The notes beneath the pieces were generated by a model. That model did no database searches and was not told where the DNA came from. It saw nothing but the letters and a program-made list of their open reading frames with translations. Position numbers and translations under genes: made by a program. A stretch of DNA of 64,000 nt from Anaerolineaceae bacterium (lineage in GTDB: Bacteria; Chloroflexota; Anaerolineae; Promineifilales; Promineifilaceae): assembly GCA_002699125.1 (NCBI GenBank), contig PABI01000002.1, forward strand, positions 1 through 64,000. The letters run 5' to 3'. Of this stretch, positions 1 through 8,326 are shown one piece after another. Positions within the stretch are counted from its first letter, which is position 1. Each line of letters starts with the position of its first letter.

Positions 1-19
1 GGCGAGTAACGACTTATTA

Positions 20-53
20 AACCCTGACAGGTCTGGAAAGGCCTGTCAGGGTT
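20..53. repeat. 12-bp inverted repeat before the first gene
   Basis: Perfect arms AACCCTGACAGG (20-31) and CCTGTCAGGGTT (42-53) enclose a 10-base loop. No T-tract follows on the plus strand, so this may be a dispersed intergenic hairpin or the terminator of a gene lying before the window. It ends 20 bases before the first start codon. Confidence 0.6.
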
Positions 54-73
54 GCCCAAATTGGGAGCAAATC

Positions 74-571
74 ATGAGTGATTTAACCGTAAACGATGCA
101 AAAGAAGTGAAAACAAAACCGTTGTGGCCCTGGCTGATTACGGCCGTTATCGTGTTAATAGGTATCGGCACTGCCGGTTATTGGGGCTGGCAGCAGTACC
201 AGCTGCGCCTGGCCGCAGAACACAAAGCCGAGTTGCAGGCGGAAGCCATCGCTCAGATTGAGGACCAATGGGGCGTGCGCTTTATGCACGTGGCGCTGGT
301 GGCTGAAGGCGGCCTGCTCGACGTGCGCTATCAGGTGACCGATCCGGACAAGGCCGTTTACATGTTTGACGAAGTAGAAAACATTCCGCGCGTCATTGCC
401 GGTAACGGCATCGAACTGGCCATGAATGACGATCCGCACACGCATGACCTGGAGTTTGGCTTGTCCTACTTCTTCCTGCTGCGCAACGTGGATGATTCGG
501 TGAAGCCGGGCGACCAGGTGACGATTGCTGTAGGTGATTTGGAGCTGCCTTACTTTGCAGTGGAGCAGTAG
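74..571 (+). CDS. Membrane-anchored hypothetical protein
   Basis: I do not recognise a family for this 165-residue protein. Residues about 17-40 form one hydrophobic transmembrane segment (WPWLITAVIVLIGIG). A short charged helix follows, then a globular part of about 110 residues that should lie outside the membrane. The start ATG has GGGAGCAA about 6 bases upstream. The gene sits 10 bases before a CopC-domain gene and points the same way, so the two are probably co-transcribed. Its likely role is in the same periplasmic or cell-surface metal or redox process, but this rests on context only. It has no cysteines and no CxxCH motif, so it is not itself a cytochrome. Confidence 0.75.
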   Translation: MSDLTVNDAKEVKTKPLWPWLITAVIVLIGIGTAGYWGWQQYQLRLAAEHKAELQAEAIAQIEDQWGVRFMHVALVAEGGLLDVRYQVTDPDKAVYMFDEVENIPRVIAGNGIELAMNDDPHTHDLEFGLSYFFLLRNVDDSVKPGDQVTIAVGDLELPYFAVEQ

Positions 572-581
572 CGAGCAGATC

Positions 582-1109
582 ATGAACAGGCAAAAGTGGA
601 TTTTGGCATTGGCTTTGGCACTGCTGTTGGCGGCCTGGCGGCCGTGGGCGGTGCAGGCTCATGCCGTACCGGTGCAAAGCATCCCGGCCGATGGCGCGGT
701 GCTCACCAGTTCGCCCAAACAGGTGACAGTCACTTTTAGCAACGTGCTGGACCCGTCTGGCAGCCAGCTGGTCGTGTATGACCGGCGCGGGCAAAAGGTG
801 GACATTGGCGACTGCGGCGTGGCGGCCGTGGATCCGACGCGCAAGACGCTGGTAACAACGTTGGAGTCTGACCTGCCGCCGGGCAAATACAACATTTACT
901 GGACCAGCATCACCGACACGGAAGATGTGCATGACGGCCATGTGGTAAACGGGCAGCTGGAGTTTTTTATTGCTGAACCACCCTGGCTTACCTTTTTGAA
1001 AGGGGTGGGCATTGCCCTGGGCGTGGCGACCGCCCTGGGTGGCTGGTTTGGCTTCATGGCCACCCGCCGCCAGCTAAAGCGTCTGGAGCAGAAGTTACAG
1101 GGAGCATGA
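582..1109 (+). CDS. CopC-domain protein with C-terminal membrane anchor
   Basis: This 175-residue protein has an N-terminal signal peptide ending near VQAHA. The mature part begins AHAVPVQSIPADGA, as is typical of CopC/YcnJ-type copper-binding Ig-like domains, where the first His after cleavage takes part in Cu(II) binding. The domain runs to about residue 130 (GQLEFFI). A transmembrane helix at about 137-158 and a basic tail follow. The ORF track extends back to 534, but the ATG at 582 (MNRQKWILAL) gives a clean signal peptide and avoids overlap with the gene before it. The stop overlaps the next start by four bases (ATGA), indicating translational coupling to a second CopC gene. Its role in copper handling is inferred from the family. 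Confidence 0.8.
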   Translation: MNRQKWILALALALLLAAWRPWAVQAHAVPVQSIPADGAVLTSSPKQVTVTFSNVLDPSGSQLVVYDRRGQKVDIGDCGVAAVDPTRKTLVTTLESDLPPGKYNIYWTSITDTEDVHDGHVVNGQLEFFIAEPPWLTFLKGVGIALGVATALGGWFGFMATRRQLKRLEQKLQGA

Positions 1110-1663
1110 TGAAAAAACGTTTACTTTTGGTCGCATCACTTTTTATTGGGTTGTTGATGATGCCTGTGGTGAGCTATGCGCATCTGGTGGAGCTGCTTTC
1201 GTCGTTTCCGGGGAATGGAGCGATTGTGGCAGAGGCACCGGGGGTGATTACGGCCGTTTTCAACGAAGAAATCCAAACCGCCACCAGCACATTCGCGGTA
1301 TTCGATGGCCAGGGCCAACAGGTAGACAGCGGCGACGGCGGCGTGGACCTGAACGATCCAGAGCACGCCTCCATGCGGGTCAGCGTGCCGCCGCTGGCCA
1401 ACGGTGCTTACACCGTGCGCTGGCACGCGATGCTGCTGGATGGGGATGCCACAGCCGGTTCGTTCAACTTCTTTGTGGGGGATGAGGCTGAGGCCAATGC
1501 CGCCAACTTCACACCGATCTCAGATGGATATGAAGTGGAGGCAACGGCCGTACCCAGCACGGCCCCCAACAACACCATCTGGCTGGCAGCAGGGATTGTT
1601 GTAACTATCCTGCTCATCGGTGGCACTTTCTTCATTTTCAGCAGACGGAACAGTTCCACTTGA
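1106..1663 (+). CDS. Second CopC-domain protein with membrane anchor
   Basis: A signal peptide (residues 1-25, ending VVSYAH) is followed by a CopC-type beta-sandwich whose mature N-terminus is AHLVELLSSFPGNGA. The domain continues through VRWHAMLLDGDATAGSFNFFV to about residue 126. A linker, one transmembrane segment (about 155-177) and a short basic tail complete the 185 residues. The architecture matches the preceding gene, so this is probably an old tandem duplication. CopC proteins bind copper outside the cytoplasmic membrane and work with CopD-type channels; a CopC-CopD fusion lies 200 bases downstream. An ATG at 1109 is an alternative start. Confidence 0.82.
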   Translation: MMKKRLLLVASLFIGLLMMPVVSYAHLVELLSSFPGNGAIVAEAPGVITAVFNEEIQTATSTFAVFDGQGQQVDSGDGGVDLNDPEHASMRVSVPPLANGAYTVRWHAMLLDGDATAGSFNFFVGDEAEANAANFTPISDGYEVEATAVPSTAPNNTIWLAAGIVVTILLIGGTFFIFSRRNSST

Positions 1664-1679
1664 AATATTGCCCCTAAAA

Positions 1680-1755
1680 GACAACAATGAATTTGAGTAA
1701 ACAACGAATGGCGTTTTCAGAGAAAATTCGTTAATTTCTTCAATTCGTTGTTGTC
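1680..1755. repeat. 76-bp intergenic imperfect hairpin, copy 1
   Basis: The left arm (about 1680-1708) is nearly complementary to the right arm (1726-1755), giving a long stem rich in AACGAAT/ATTCGTT. A second copy of the same length lies at 18073-18148. It occupies most of the 204-base gap between the second CopC gene and the CopC-CopD fusion gene. Two copies of one length and fold suggest a dispersed MITE-like or REP-like element. Confidence 0.6.
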
Positions 1756-1867
1756 AAAGCAGCCCCAACAAACCCCAAGATTTTTCAACAATTTACGCTA
1801 CGCATTTGCCTATACTTGGAATTGGTAGCTTGCTACCAAAATCAACGTTGAGAACTGGTGAGAGCGT

Positions 1868-3787
1868 ATGCGCAAATTCCCCATTTTAATGATCGCTTCC
1901 CTGCTGTCCCTTATTTTGGCGGCCACGACCAGCCGCAGCACCCACGCCCACGCGGCGCTGGTGCGTACCGACCCGCCAGACAGCACCGTGCTGGCCGAGG
2001 CACCCTCTCAGGTGCGCCTCTGGTACAACGAGCCGATTTCGGTGAGCTTTAGCACGTTTCAGGTGCTGGACCTGGACGGCAAGCCGGTGGAGCTAACCGG
2101 CATTCATCTCGATGAGCTTGATCCGCAGCTGGTTATTCTAGACCTGCCGCAAATTGGGGATGGCGTCTACAGCATTCACTGGCACGTGCTCTCCGCCGCC
2201 GATGGCCACGATACGCAAGGGTACGTGGTGTTTGGCGTGGGGAACAGTGCCGATTTAAATACGGCCGTTACCCATGAAGTGCAAACGGCCGTTCCCTGGA
2301 CCGAAGTGATCTTACGCTGGCTCAACTACAGCCTGATGGCCCTGGTCATTGGTGCGGTCGTGGTCGTTCAATTCGTTTTACCCCGCGCCCAGCGGCGCAC
2401 CGTTCTCACCGACAGCTACCTGCCTGCTCGCCGCCACATTCTCAAGCTGGCATTTTATGCTGCACTTGGTTCACTGGTTGTGGGTGTAGGATTGTACCTG
2501 TACCAGCTCTCCCGCCTGCTGGCCAATCTGGCCGCCGAAGCGACCTGGCTGGGCACCGGTTGGGAGCTGCTAGTGGATTCGCGCTGGGGCTGGCTCTGGC
2601 TGGGACGGCAGGCGACGTTTGCCGCGCTGGCCGTGCTGTTTGGCAAAATGCAGCAGCGGAGCAATTGGGAAATTGTAGCGGTGGTGTTGGTGGTGGGGAC
2701 GGCCGTTCTCCAAGCCCTCACCAGCCACGCAGCGGCCGTTACCGATCTGTCCTCCCTGGCACTCCTGGCTGATGCCCTGCATGTTTTAGCGATGGGCGCC
2801 TGGCTCGGTGGGGTGGTCTCGCTGCTGATTGGCATTCCCGCAGTCGCCGCGCAAGCGCTGCCGGAGCAGGCACGCCAGCTGCGTAAAGAGGCGTGGCGCG
2901 TGTTTGGTCCTGTAGCGGCCGTGTCTGTGGGACTGCTGGTGTTTAGCGGATTGGTCAGCGCCGGTTTCCAGGTGGCCACGCCAGACGCCATGCTCACCAG
3001 CTTCTATGGCCAGTCGCTGCTGACCAAAATTGGCCTGATGCTGCTAATGGGGCTGTTTGGCCTGATCAATTCTGCTTCGCTGCATTCCCGCATAGCGGCC
3101 CCGCTGGCCCGACTGCTCAAAAAACCGGCTGGCTGGACCCCGTTCTCGGCCAATCACCTGCCGCGGCTGGTGCTGCTGGAAGCTGGCGTGGGCCTTGTTG
3201 TGCTGCTGGCCACAGGAATTGTGACGGCCACGCCAACGGCCGTTGGCCCCGCCTACCTGCCTTACCCCGACGAAGAACAACCTTCCGCCATGACCCAATC
3301 GGTGGAAGACATGATCATCTCTTTCTCGTCCAAACCCAACCTGCCGGGACAAAATATCTTTTTGGTGCGGGCGACCAGCCACCGGCGTCCCGCTCCAGCC
3401 GAAGTCGCTAAAGTCATCTTGCGCTTTACCTACCTGGAAGAAGATCTGGGCACGGTTTCGGTGGAGGCACAGGAGATTGATACGGCCGCTTACCGGCTGG
3501 GTGGCGGTTACTTCTCCTTGCCCGGTCGCTGGCATGTGGATGTGGCCGTGCGCCGTCTGGGGGTGGAAGACAGCATCGGCCAGTTTGAATGGATCGTACC
3601 GCCCACGGCCGAACCTCAACCGGTCCTGCTGTCTGATCAATCGCTGCGGCCTATTTTGCTGCCGCTCGGCCTTGCGGGATTCCTTCTGATTGTGACTGTT
3701 GGTTTGATTTTGTGGCGGCGCAAGCAGCGCCAGAGCAGCCTGGAGGACGTTCTGGGGGCAGCCGAGACTCTGGTGGGAGCCAAATAG
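1868..3787 (+). CDS. CopC-CopD fusion protein (YcnJ-like copper import/resistance)
   Basis: A signal peptide (to about residue 27, THAHA) is followed by a CopC domain beginning HAALVRTDPPDS (about 28-128). A multi-spanning CopD-type membrane domain then occupies about 145-465. A further extracytoplasmic beta domain (about 480-600) and a final transmembrane helix near the C-terminus complete the 639 residues. YcnJ-type fusions bind copper outside the membrane through CopC and pass it through the CopD part. The C-terminal extra domain resembles the FixH/YtkA-like domains found in some YcnJ relatives; this is a soft assignment. The start ATG lies just after GTGAGAGCG. Directionality of copper movement cannot be read from sequence. 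Confidence 0.88.
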   Translation: MRKFPILMIASLLSLILAATTSRSTHAHAALVRTDPPDSTVLAEAPSQVRLWYNEPISVSFSTFQVLDLDGKPVELTGIHLDELDPQLVILDLPQIGDGVYSIHWHVLSAADGHDTQGYVVFGVGNSADLNTAVTHEVQTAVPWTEVILRWLNYSLMALVIGAVVVVQFVLPRAQRRTVLTDSYLPARRHILKLAFYAALGSLVVGVGLYLYQLSRLLANLAAEATWLGTGWELLVDSRWGWLWLGRQATFAALAVLFGKMQQRSNWEIVAVVLVVGTAVLQALTSHAAAVTDLSSLALLADALHVLAMGAWLGGVVSLLIGIPAVAAQALPEQARQLRKEAWRVFGPVAAVSVGLLVFSGLVSAGFQVATPDAMLTSFYGQSLLTKIGLMLLMGLFGLINSASLHSRIAAPLARLLKKPAGWTPFSANHLPRLVLLEAGVGLVVLLATGIVTATPTAVGPAYLPYPDEEQPSAMTQSVEDMIISFSSKPNLPGQNIFLVRATSHRRPAPAEVAKVILRFTYLEEDLGTVSVEAQEIDTAAYRLGGGYFSLPGRWHVDVAVRRLGVEDSIGQFEWIVPPTAEPQPVLLSDQSLRPILLPLGLAGFLLIVTVGLILWRRKQRQSSLEDVLGAAETLVGAK

Positions 3788-3897
3788 CAAGTCAATCTAC
3801 CTTTTCCGTTACTTTATCCATAAAAATGGCACAGTACACATACAGCGGTCATTTTTCGGGCATCTGTAACGTATCTCACTTTAGAAAAGGGCAGGCT

Positions 3898-4053
3898 ATG
3901 CACGCAACCATCGTATATCTACTTTTAGGCGTCTGGAGTGCAGCCTCTTTACTGATTACAGTTTTGGCTTGCATGTTGTCCGCCAGGTTGAGCCGGCGTG
4001 AAAAGCAGTTGGAATCATCTTGTAAGCGACAACGCATAGTACCGTACTCCTAA
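3898..4053 (+). CDS. Small single-pass membrane protein
   Basis: This 51-codon ORF starts at ATG 3898 behind AGAAAAGGG and is too short to stand alone in the ORF track, where it is hidden in an out-of-place longer frame. Residues about 4-28 (IVYLLLGVWSAASLLITVLAC) form a transmembrane helix, followed by a basic cytoplasmic tail with two cysteines. No family is recognised. The ribosome-binding site and membrane helix make it plausible; the lack of a coupled neighbour keeps confidence moderate. Confidence 0.45.
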   Translation: MHATIVYLLLGVWSAASLLITVLACMLSARLSRREKQLESSCKRQRIVPYS

Positions 4054-4133
4054 ATACGCAATTCCCCGTTACGTTTTCCTTAAAATGGTCACTTAAGTAA
4101 GTGGATTGGCCGTTTTTAAGCGGAACGGCCGTA

Positions 4134-4183
4134 TGTAATCGGCAAAAAGTTTGGCAGAATACCCAGTCAATTTGGCCGATTAC
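4134..4183. repeat. TAATCGG intergenic element, short copy
   Basis: The segment opens TGTAATCGGCAAAAAGTTTGG and closes TTTGGCCGATTAC, so its ends are inverted. The same opening and closing words occur in two longer elements directly upstream of nuoA (40474-40580) and nuoJ (42335-42443). This copy lies just before the start of the next gene. Confidence 0.5.
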
Positions 4184-4222
4184 GCAGTGAAGAAGTTGAC
4201 TTGTTTTTAGGGGCATTTGATA

Positions 4223-5455
4223 ATGGTTCAATTGAAAACTGTACGGGTGCCAAAGCATTGGCTCTGGGTTTTTCTTATCGCAAGTTTGCTGCTGTGCAAT
4301 CAAACGGCCGTTGCCCAAACCACCAACGATGGCACCATTACCGGCACCGTGCGTAACGGCACGACGGACAAACCCGCTCCCGAGGGCACCGAAGTTATTC
4401 TGTATGCCTACAACAGCAGCTACACCCGCACCGAAACCATGACCACCACGCTGGACGCGGACGGCCGTTTCCAGTTCAGCCTCACCGACCAGCCCGATGA
4501 TTGGGTCTATCTCGCCAGCACCACCTACCAGGAACTCTCCTTCAGCAGCAACATTGCTTCCCTCACATCTGGCCAACCGCTAGATTTATCCCTCACCGTC
4601 TACGAGCCTACCAGCGATCCGGCCGATGTAGTCATCGATCAGCTGCGCATTTCGCTGGAAGTTGTGGGACAGGAGGTGCAGGTGCAGGAACTGTATGTGA
4701 TGAACAATGAGGGAACGGCCGTTTTCACCGGCAGTGGCGACAGCGGAACGGTCCAGTTTAACCTGCCCGCCAACGCCCAGGCGATCACCTTTGAGCGCGG
4801 CATGGGGCCAAACAGCGGCTTCTTCCCCACATCAGACGTGATTCAGCAAGACGGCCGTTGGGTCGATACCATTGCCCTGCGCCCCGGCCCCAACAGCCTG
4901 ACTCTGCGCGTAACCTATCAACTGCCGCCGGCGGATAGACTCGATTTGTCGCGCCAGCTGCCTTACCAAACAAACAACATCACCGTGGCTCTGCCAGATG
5001 ACGGGCTCACATTTGCCGCTGACGGCTGGCAGCAGCAATCGACGCAGTCGGTCGGCGAAAAGGGAGTCATATTGAGCTATGCGCAGAGCGACTTGGCCAA
5101 AGAGAGCCAGCTTTCGCTTACGTTTTCCGGATCGCCCACACCGTTACAATCAACTTCCCTCACCACATCCAGCACCGGGGACTGGATCATAAGTCTGGGC
5201 ATTTTGCTCCTCGTGACATTTGTGGGTTTTCGCTTGCTGCGCCCCAAAGCCCGGCCCGCCATGATGCCTCAACTGGCCACTGCCGGAACGGCACCATCCC
5301 CCAGCAAAAACGACAAGGCAGAGCGGTGGCAGCTGCTCTTTGCCCTGGCCGATTTAGACAACGCCTACAAAAACGGCAAGCTAAGCGAAGCCGAGTATCA
5401 ACAACAGCGCCAGGAAATCAAAGCCCATCTCCGTTCTATTTGGGAAATTGAATAG
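4223..5455 (+). CDS. Secreted/membrane-anchored Ig-like protein of the cytochrome cluster
   Basis: The 410-residue protein starts at ATG 4223, with AGGGGCA upstream; the track's TTG at 4217 is two codons earlier. A signal peptide ends near AVAQTT. A carboxypeptidase-regulatory-like beta domain follows (about 32-115; GTITGTVRNGT...DADGRFQFSL), then a second all-beta region to about 310. A transmembrane helix (about 317-337) leads to a cytoplasmic tail with a short helical end, AERWQLLFALADLDNAYKNGK, resembling the small C-terminal helix of CcmH/CcmI-like or SHOCT-like proteins. It lies 8 bases before a b-type cytochrome gene. A role in assembling or displaying the haem proteins is inferred from context only. 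Confidence 0.75.
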   Translation: MVQLKTVRVPKHWLWVFLIASLLLCNQTAVAQTTNDGTITGTVRNGTTDKPAPEGTEVILYAYNSSYTRTETMTTTLDADGRFQFSLTDQPDDWVYLASTTYQELSFSSNIASLTSGQPLDLSLTVYEPTSDPADVVIDQLRISLEVVGQEVQVQELYVMNNEGTAVFTGSGDSGTVQFNLPANAQAITFERGMGPNSGFFPTSDVIQQDGRWVDTIALRPGPNSLTLRVTYQLPPADRLDLSRQLPYQTNNITVALPDDGLTFAADGWQQQSTQSVGEKGVILSYAQSDLAKESQLSLTFSGSPTPLQSTSLTTSSTGDWIISLGILLLVTFVGFRLLRPKARPAMMPQLATAGTAPSPSKNDKAERWQLLFALADLDNAYKNGKLSEAEYQQQRQEIKAHLRSIWEIE

Positions 5456-5463
5456 CACCTATT

Positions 5464-6339
5464 ATGCAAAAACGTTTGACTAACTCTTTTGTCCGGCGGG
5501 AGGATTTTGCGGCGAGTGGCGAGACGACCGTACGGCCGTACGAACTCGAACTCAGCCTCTTCTTCGTCATCGTCCTCAGCGGCATTTACATCGCCTACGA
5601 CATTCTAGCGATTCCCGATGGCGGGCATCCCTTTGGTCACTCGCTGGGCATTGTCGGCACCCTGCTCATGGTGATGACCGAGACGCTTTACAGCCTGCGC
5701 AAGCGCACCAATTGGCTCAATTGGGCCGGGCCGGTGCGCTACTGGCTGTCGCTGCATATCGTCACCGGCATCGTGGGCCCTTTCATGGTGCTGATGCACA
5801 CTGGGCTGCAATTTCGTGGTCTGGCCGGGGTGAGCTTTTTCCTCACGCTGATTGTAGTCGGCAGCGGTTTTGTGGGGCGTTATCTCTACACGGCGCTGCC
5901 GCGCACCATTTCCGGTGTCACCACCTCAAAGCAGGCGTTGGAACGGGAGATTACGGCCGTATCCCACCAAATCACCCAATTCGAAGCCCAAAAACCGGAG
6001 CGCGTGCAGCAGCTTGTCGCCGAGCTCAGCCAACGCCCTACAGGGCGCAATCCCCTGCTCTCCATTTTGGGTCGATCCTACTACCAATGGCGCTTCCAGC
6101 GCCGCCTCAAGCGTGAACTCAAAAAGATGGACCAGCTGGCCGCCGAGCAAAAGCAGCAGCTCAGCCAGATGCTCACCCGCCGCCGCGACCTCCAGCGCCA
6201 GAGCGAAATGTTGCAAGCCGCCCGTCGCGTCATGCGCGTCTGGCACATTTTGCACATTCCCTTTGGTCTGACGCTCTTTTTCTCTGTGGCCATTCACGTG
6301 GTGGCCACCATCTATTTCCGGGCGGGCTTGTTTAAGTGA
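5464..6339 (+). CDS. Membrane b-type cytochrome-like protein with central coiled coil
   Basis: This 291-residue protein has four hydrophobic helices in the first 145 residues and one near the C-terminus. Histidines lie in or beside helices (SLHIVTG, VLMHTG, WHILHIPFG, AIHVVAT), as expected for bis-His b-haem in ferric-reductase or cytochrome b561-type proteins. Between helices four and five lies a charged region of about 95 residues (about 152-247), rich in Gln, Glu and Arg and predicted by eye to be a coiled coil. Its stop overlaps the start of the 18-haem cytochrome by four bases (GTGA), so the pair is translationally coupled. It probably passes electrons between the quinone pool and the multihaem protein. 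That role is inferred. Confidence 0.72.
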   Translation: MQKRLTNSFVRREDFAASGETTVRPYELELSLFFVIVLSGIYIAYDILAIPDGGHPFGHSLGIVGTLLMVMTETLYSLRKRTNWLNWAGPVRYWLSLHIVTGIVGPFMVLMHTGLQFRGLAGVSFFLTLIVVGSGFVGRYLYTALPRTISGVTTSKQALEREITAVSHQITQFEAQKPERVQQLVAELSQRPTGRNPLLSILGRSYYQWRFQRRLKRELKKMDQLAAEQKQQLSQMLTRRRDLQRQSEMLQAARRVMRVWHILHIPFGLTLFFSVAIHVVATIYFRAGLFK

Positions 6340-7829
6340 GGCAGTATCGCCGGCTGGAGCGCCAGCATCCCATTTTTTCGCCTGTTGCCCTCATCTCCAC
6401 CCTTATTTTGGGGATGGGATTGGCCGTTGGCGTCTACCTCACCGGTGGCCGGGCCTTCAGCCCCGGTGACCTGTCGGCGCTCAACCACAGCGGCGAACCG
6501 ATGGCCGACGTTTTGTCCCACGCCGACATCGGCGATAGCTGCGGCCAATGCCACGCGCCGTTCCAGGGCGTCGAGGCCGCGCTCTGTGAGGATTGCCACA
6601 AAAACATTGCGGTTGAGCGAGAGGGGGATGGGCTGCACGGCCGTTTACCCAACGTCGAACAGTGCAGTAATTGCCATCTGGAACATGAAGGCGCGGATTA
6701 TGATTTGAAAACGGCCGCCATCGCCAACTTCGACCACGGCCTGACCGATTTTGCCCTGACCCACCACGACGTTAGCAGCGCCAATGCCGAACTGGCCTGC
6801 GCCGACTGCCACACCGACGAAGGCAGCTACACCATGCAAGACAGCACCTGCGCCAACTGTCATCGCGAGCGTGACGCTGAATTCATCGTCGAGCATGACG
6901 AGGCATTCGGAGCCAACTGCCTCAACTGCCACGATGGACTGGACACGATGTCTGACTTTACCATGGCCCAGCACGCCGAGCTGTTTGCCCTGACCGGCGC
7001 GCACGAAAGTGCAAGCTGCGAAAGCTGCCACGTCGGTGGTGAATTCGAAGGCACACCACAGGAGTGCGCCGTCTGCCACGCCGAACCGGAAAAACACCAG
7101 GCGATGTTTGGCACTGATTGCGCCGGCTGCCACACCACCGCCGCCTGGCAGCCGGCCACGGTTGAGGGCGCGCCGTTTGACCACGAGCGCACGACCAGCT
7201 TCAGCCTGGCCCGCCACATCACCGATTTTGACGGCAGTGAAATGGGCTGCACCCACTGCCACAGCGGCGAGCAGCCGCTCCAGGTGGCGGATGCGACGTG
7301 TGAAGGGTGTCACGGAACGGCCGTTCCCACCTTCATCACCGAACACACCGCCCTTTTTGGCCCACGCTGCCAGGATTGTCATGATGGGCTGGACAGCATG
7401 GCCAACTTTGACCACGCTAACGTCTGGCCGCTGGCCGGACAGCACGCCGTGGCCCAATGCACCGCCTGCCACACTAACCAGGTATTCCAGGGCACGCCAC
7501 GTGAATGCGTCGCCTGCCACGCCGAGCCGGAAATTCACTTTGGCATCTTTGGCACGGAGTGCGCCAACTGCCACACGGTCGATGGCTGGCTGCCGGCCCA
7601 ACTGCGCCAGCACACCTTCCCCCTGGACCACGGCGAACAGGACGTGCTGGAATGCACCGCCTGCCACACCGGCACCAGCTACACCGCCTACGACTGCACC
7701 ACCTGCCACGAACACAACATGGAAGAAGTGCTGGACGAACACGACGATCTCAACATCACCCAGGCGGAACTGTTCGCCTGTGCTTCCTGCCACCCCACCG
7801 GCCACGAGGACGAGGCGGAAGATGATTAA
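6336..7829 (+). CDS. 18-haem cytochrome c, membrane anchored
   Basis: I count 18 CxxCH haem-binding motifs in 497 residues, from CGQCH near residue 69 to CASCH near the C-terminus. One N-terminal transmembrane segment (about 17-38) anchors it with the haem part outside. Paired motifs such as CAVCHAEP and CVACHAEP recur with similar spacing, and FDH and DH words between motifs may give distal ligands. The family is the general cytochrome c3/c7-like multihaem group that carries electrons across the cell envelope. The GTG start at 6336 overlaps the b-cytochrome gene by four bases. The C-terminus is acidic (EDEAEDD). The partner and terminal electron acceptor are unknown. Confidence 0.92.
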   Translation: MRQYRRLERQHPIFSPVALISTLILGMGLAVGVYLTGGRAFSPGDLSALNHSGEPMADVLSHADIGDSCGQCHAPFQGVEAALCEDCHKNIAVEREGDGLHGRLPNVEQCSNCHLEHEGADYDLKTAAIANFDHGLTDFALTHHDVSSANAELACADCHTDEGSYTMQDSTCANCHRERDAEFIVEHDEAFGANCLNCHDGLDTMSDFTMAQHAELFALTGAHESASCESCHVGGEFEGTPQECAVCHAEPEKHQAMFGTDCAGCHTTAAWQPATVEGAPFDHERTTSFSLARHITDFDGSEMGCTHCHSGEQPLQVADATCEGCHGTAVPTFITEHTALFGPRCQDCHDGLDSMANFDHANVWPLAGQHAVAQCTACHTNQVFQGTPRECVACHAEPEIHFGIFGTECANCHTVDGWLPAQLRQHTFPLDHGEQDVLECTACHTGTSYTAYDCTTCHEHNMEEVLDEHDDLNITQAELFACASCHPTGHEDEAEDD

Positions 7830-7908
7830 CCCCCTCTCTAACTCTCCCCCACAGGGGGAGAGAACTGGCTCCCTCTCCCTGTGGGAGAGGGCTGGGGTGA
7901 GGGTGAGA
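7830..7908. repeat. CCCTCTCC/GGAGAGGG intergenic repeat
   Basis: The stretch CCCCCTCTCTAACTC...GGGGGAGAG...CCTCTCCCTGTGGGAGAGG...GGGTGAGGGTGAG carries several inverted words. It matches a well-known style of dispersed intergenic palindrome seen in many bacterial genomes. It fills the first part of the 175-base gap before the ferredoxin gene and could act as a transcript-end hairpin. The rest of the gap (to 8004) shows no gene. Confidence 0.55.
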
Positions 7909-8004
7909 ACGGCTCGATTCAATAATAACGGGACTATCTACCCGTTACCAAAATCTGTTGAACGACACTTACTCTTTGGAGCGGCGGAAACGAAAGGATT
8001 TTGT

Positions 8005-8325
8005 ATGGGCATTTTGGATGCATTGTTAAAGCGGAAGAAGGAAATGGAAACGACCGTACCCGATTCCATGATCCAACTCGGTCGCGTGGTGGCCGACGCC
8101 AGCCGCTGCGTGCAGTGCGGCATCTGCGGCTACAACTGCCCCGTCGGCATCCCCGTGCGCGATTACGCCCGGCAGGGGCTGCCCGTCAGCGACGCCGCCT
8201 GCATCAGCTGCGGTAACTGCGTCAACGTTTGCCCGCGCGGCACGCTGCGCTGGGAAACCCAGGCCCACGTCATCGTCATGGATCGGTTTGCCGCCCAGAT
8301 GGGCGACATGGCGGGGGGAGATTGA
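8005..8325 (+). CDS. Dicluster 4Fe-4S ferredoxin-domain protein
   Basis: The 106-residue protein contains two CxxCxxCxxxCP motifs, CVQCGICGYNCP near residue 35 and CISCGNCVNVCP near residue 65, which ligate two 4Fe-4S clusters. The true start is ATG 8005 (MGILDALLKRKKEM), with AAAGGA upstream; the track shows a far longer frame that is a shadow of the cytochrome. There is no signal peptide, so it is cytoplasmic. The stop is one base before the start of an FAD-dependent oxidoreductase, so the pair is probably an electron-transfer couple, with ferredoxin passing electrons to or from the flavoprotein. The connection to the adjacent cytochromes is inferred from gene order. Confidence 0.88.
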   Translation: MGILDALLKRKKEMETTVPDSMIQLGRVVADASRCVQCGICGYNCPVGIPVRDYARQGLPVSDAACISCGNCVNVCPRGTLRWETQAHVIVMDRFAAQMGDMAGGD

Positions 8326-8326
8326 G

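Noticed and set aside
6645-7922. 425-residue minus-strand ORF
   Set aside because: Antisense shadow of the 18-haem cytochrome, with Gly/Val-rich sequence caused by the CxxCH codons.
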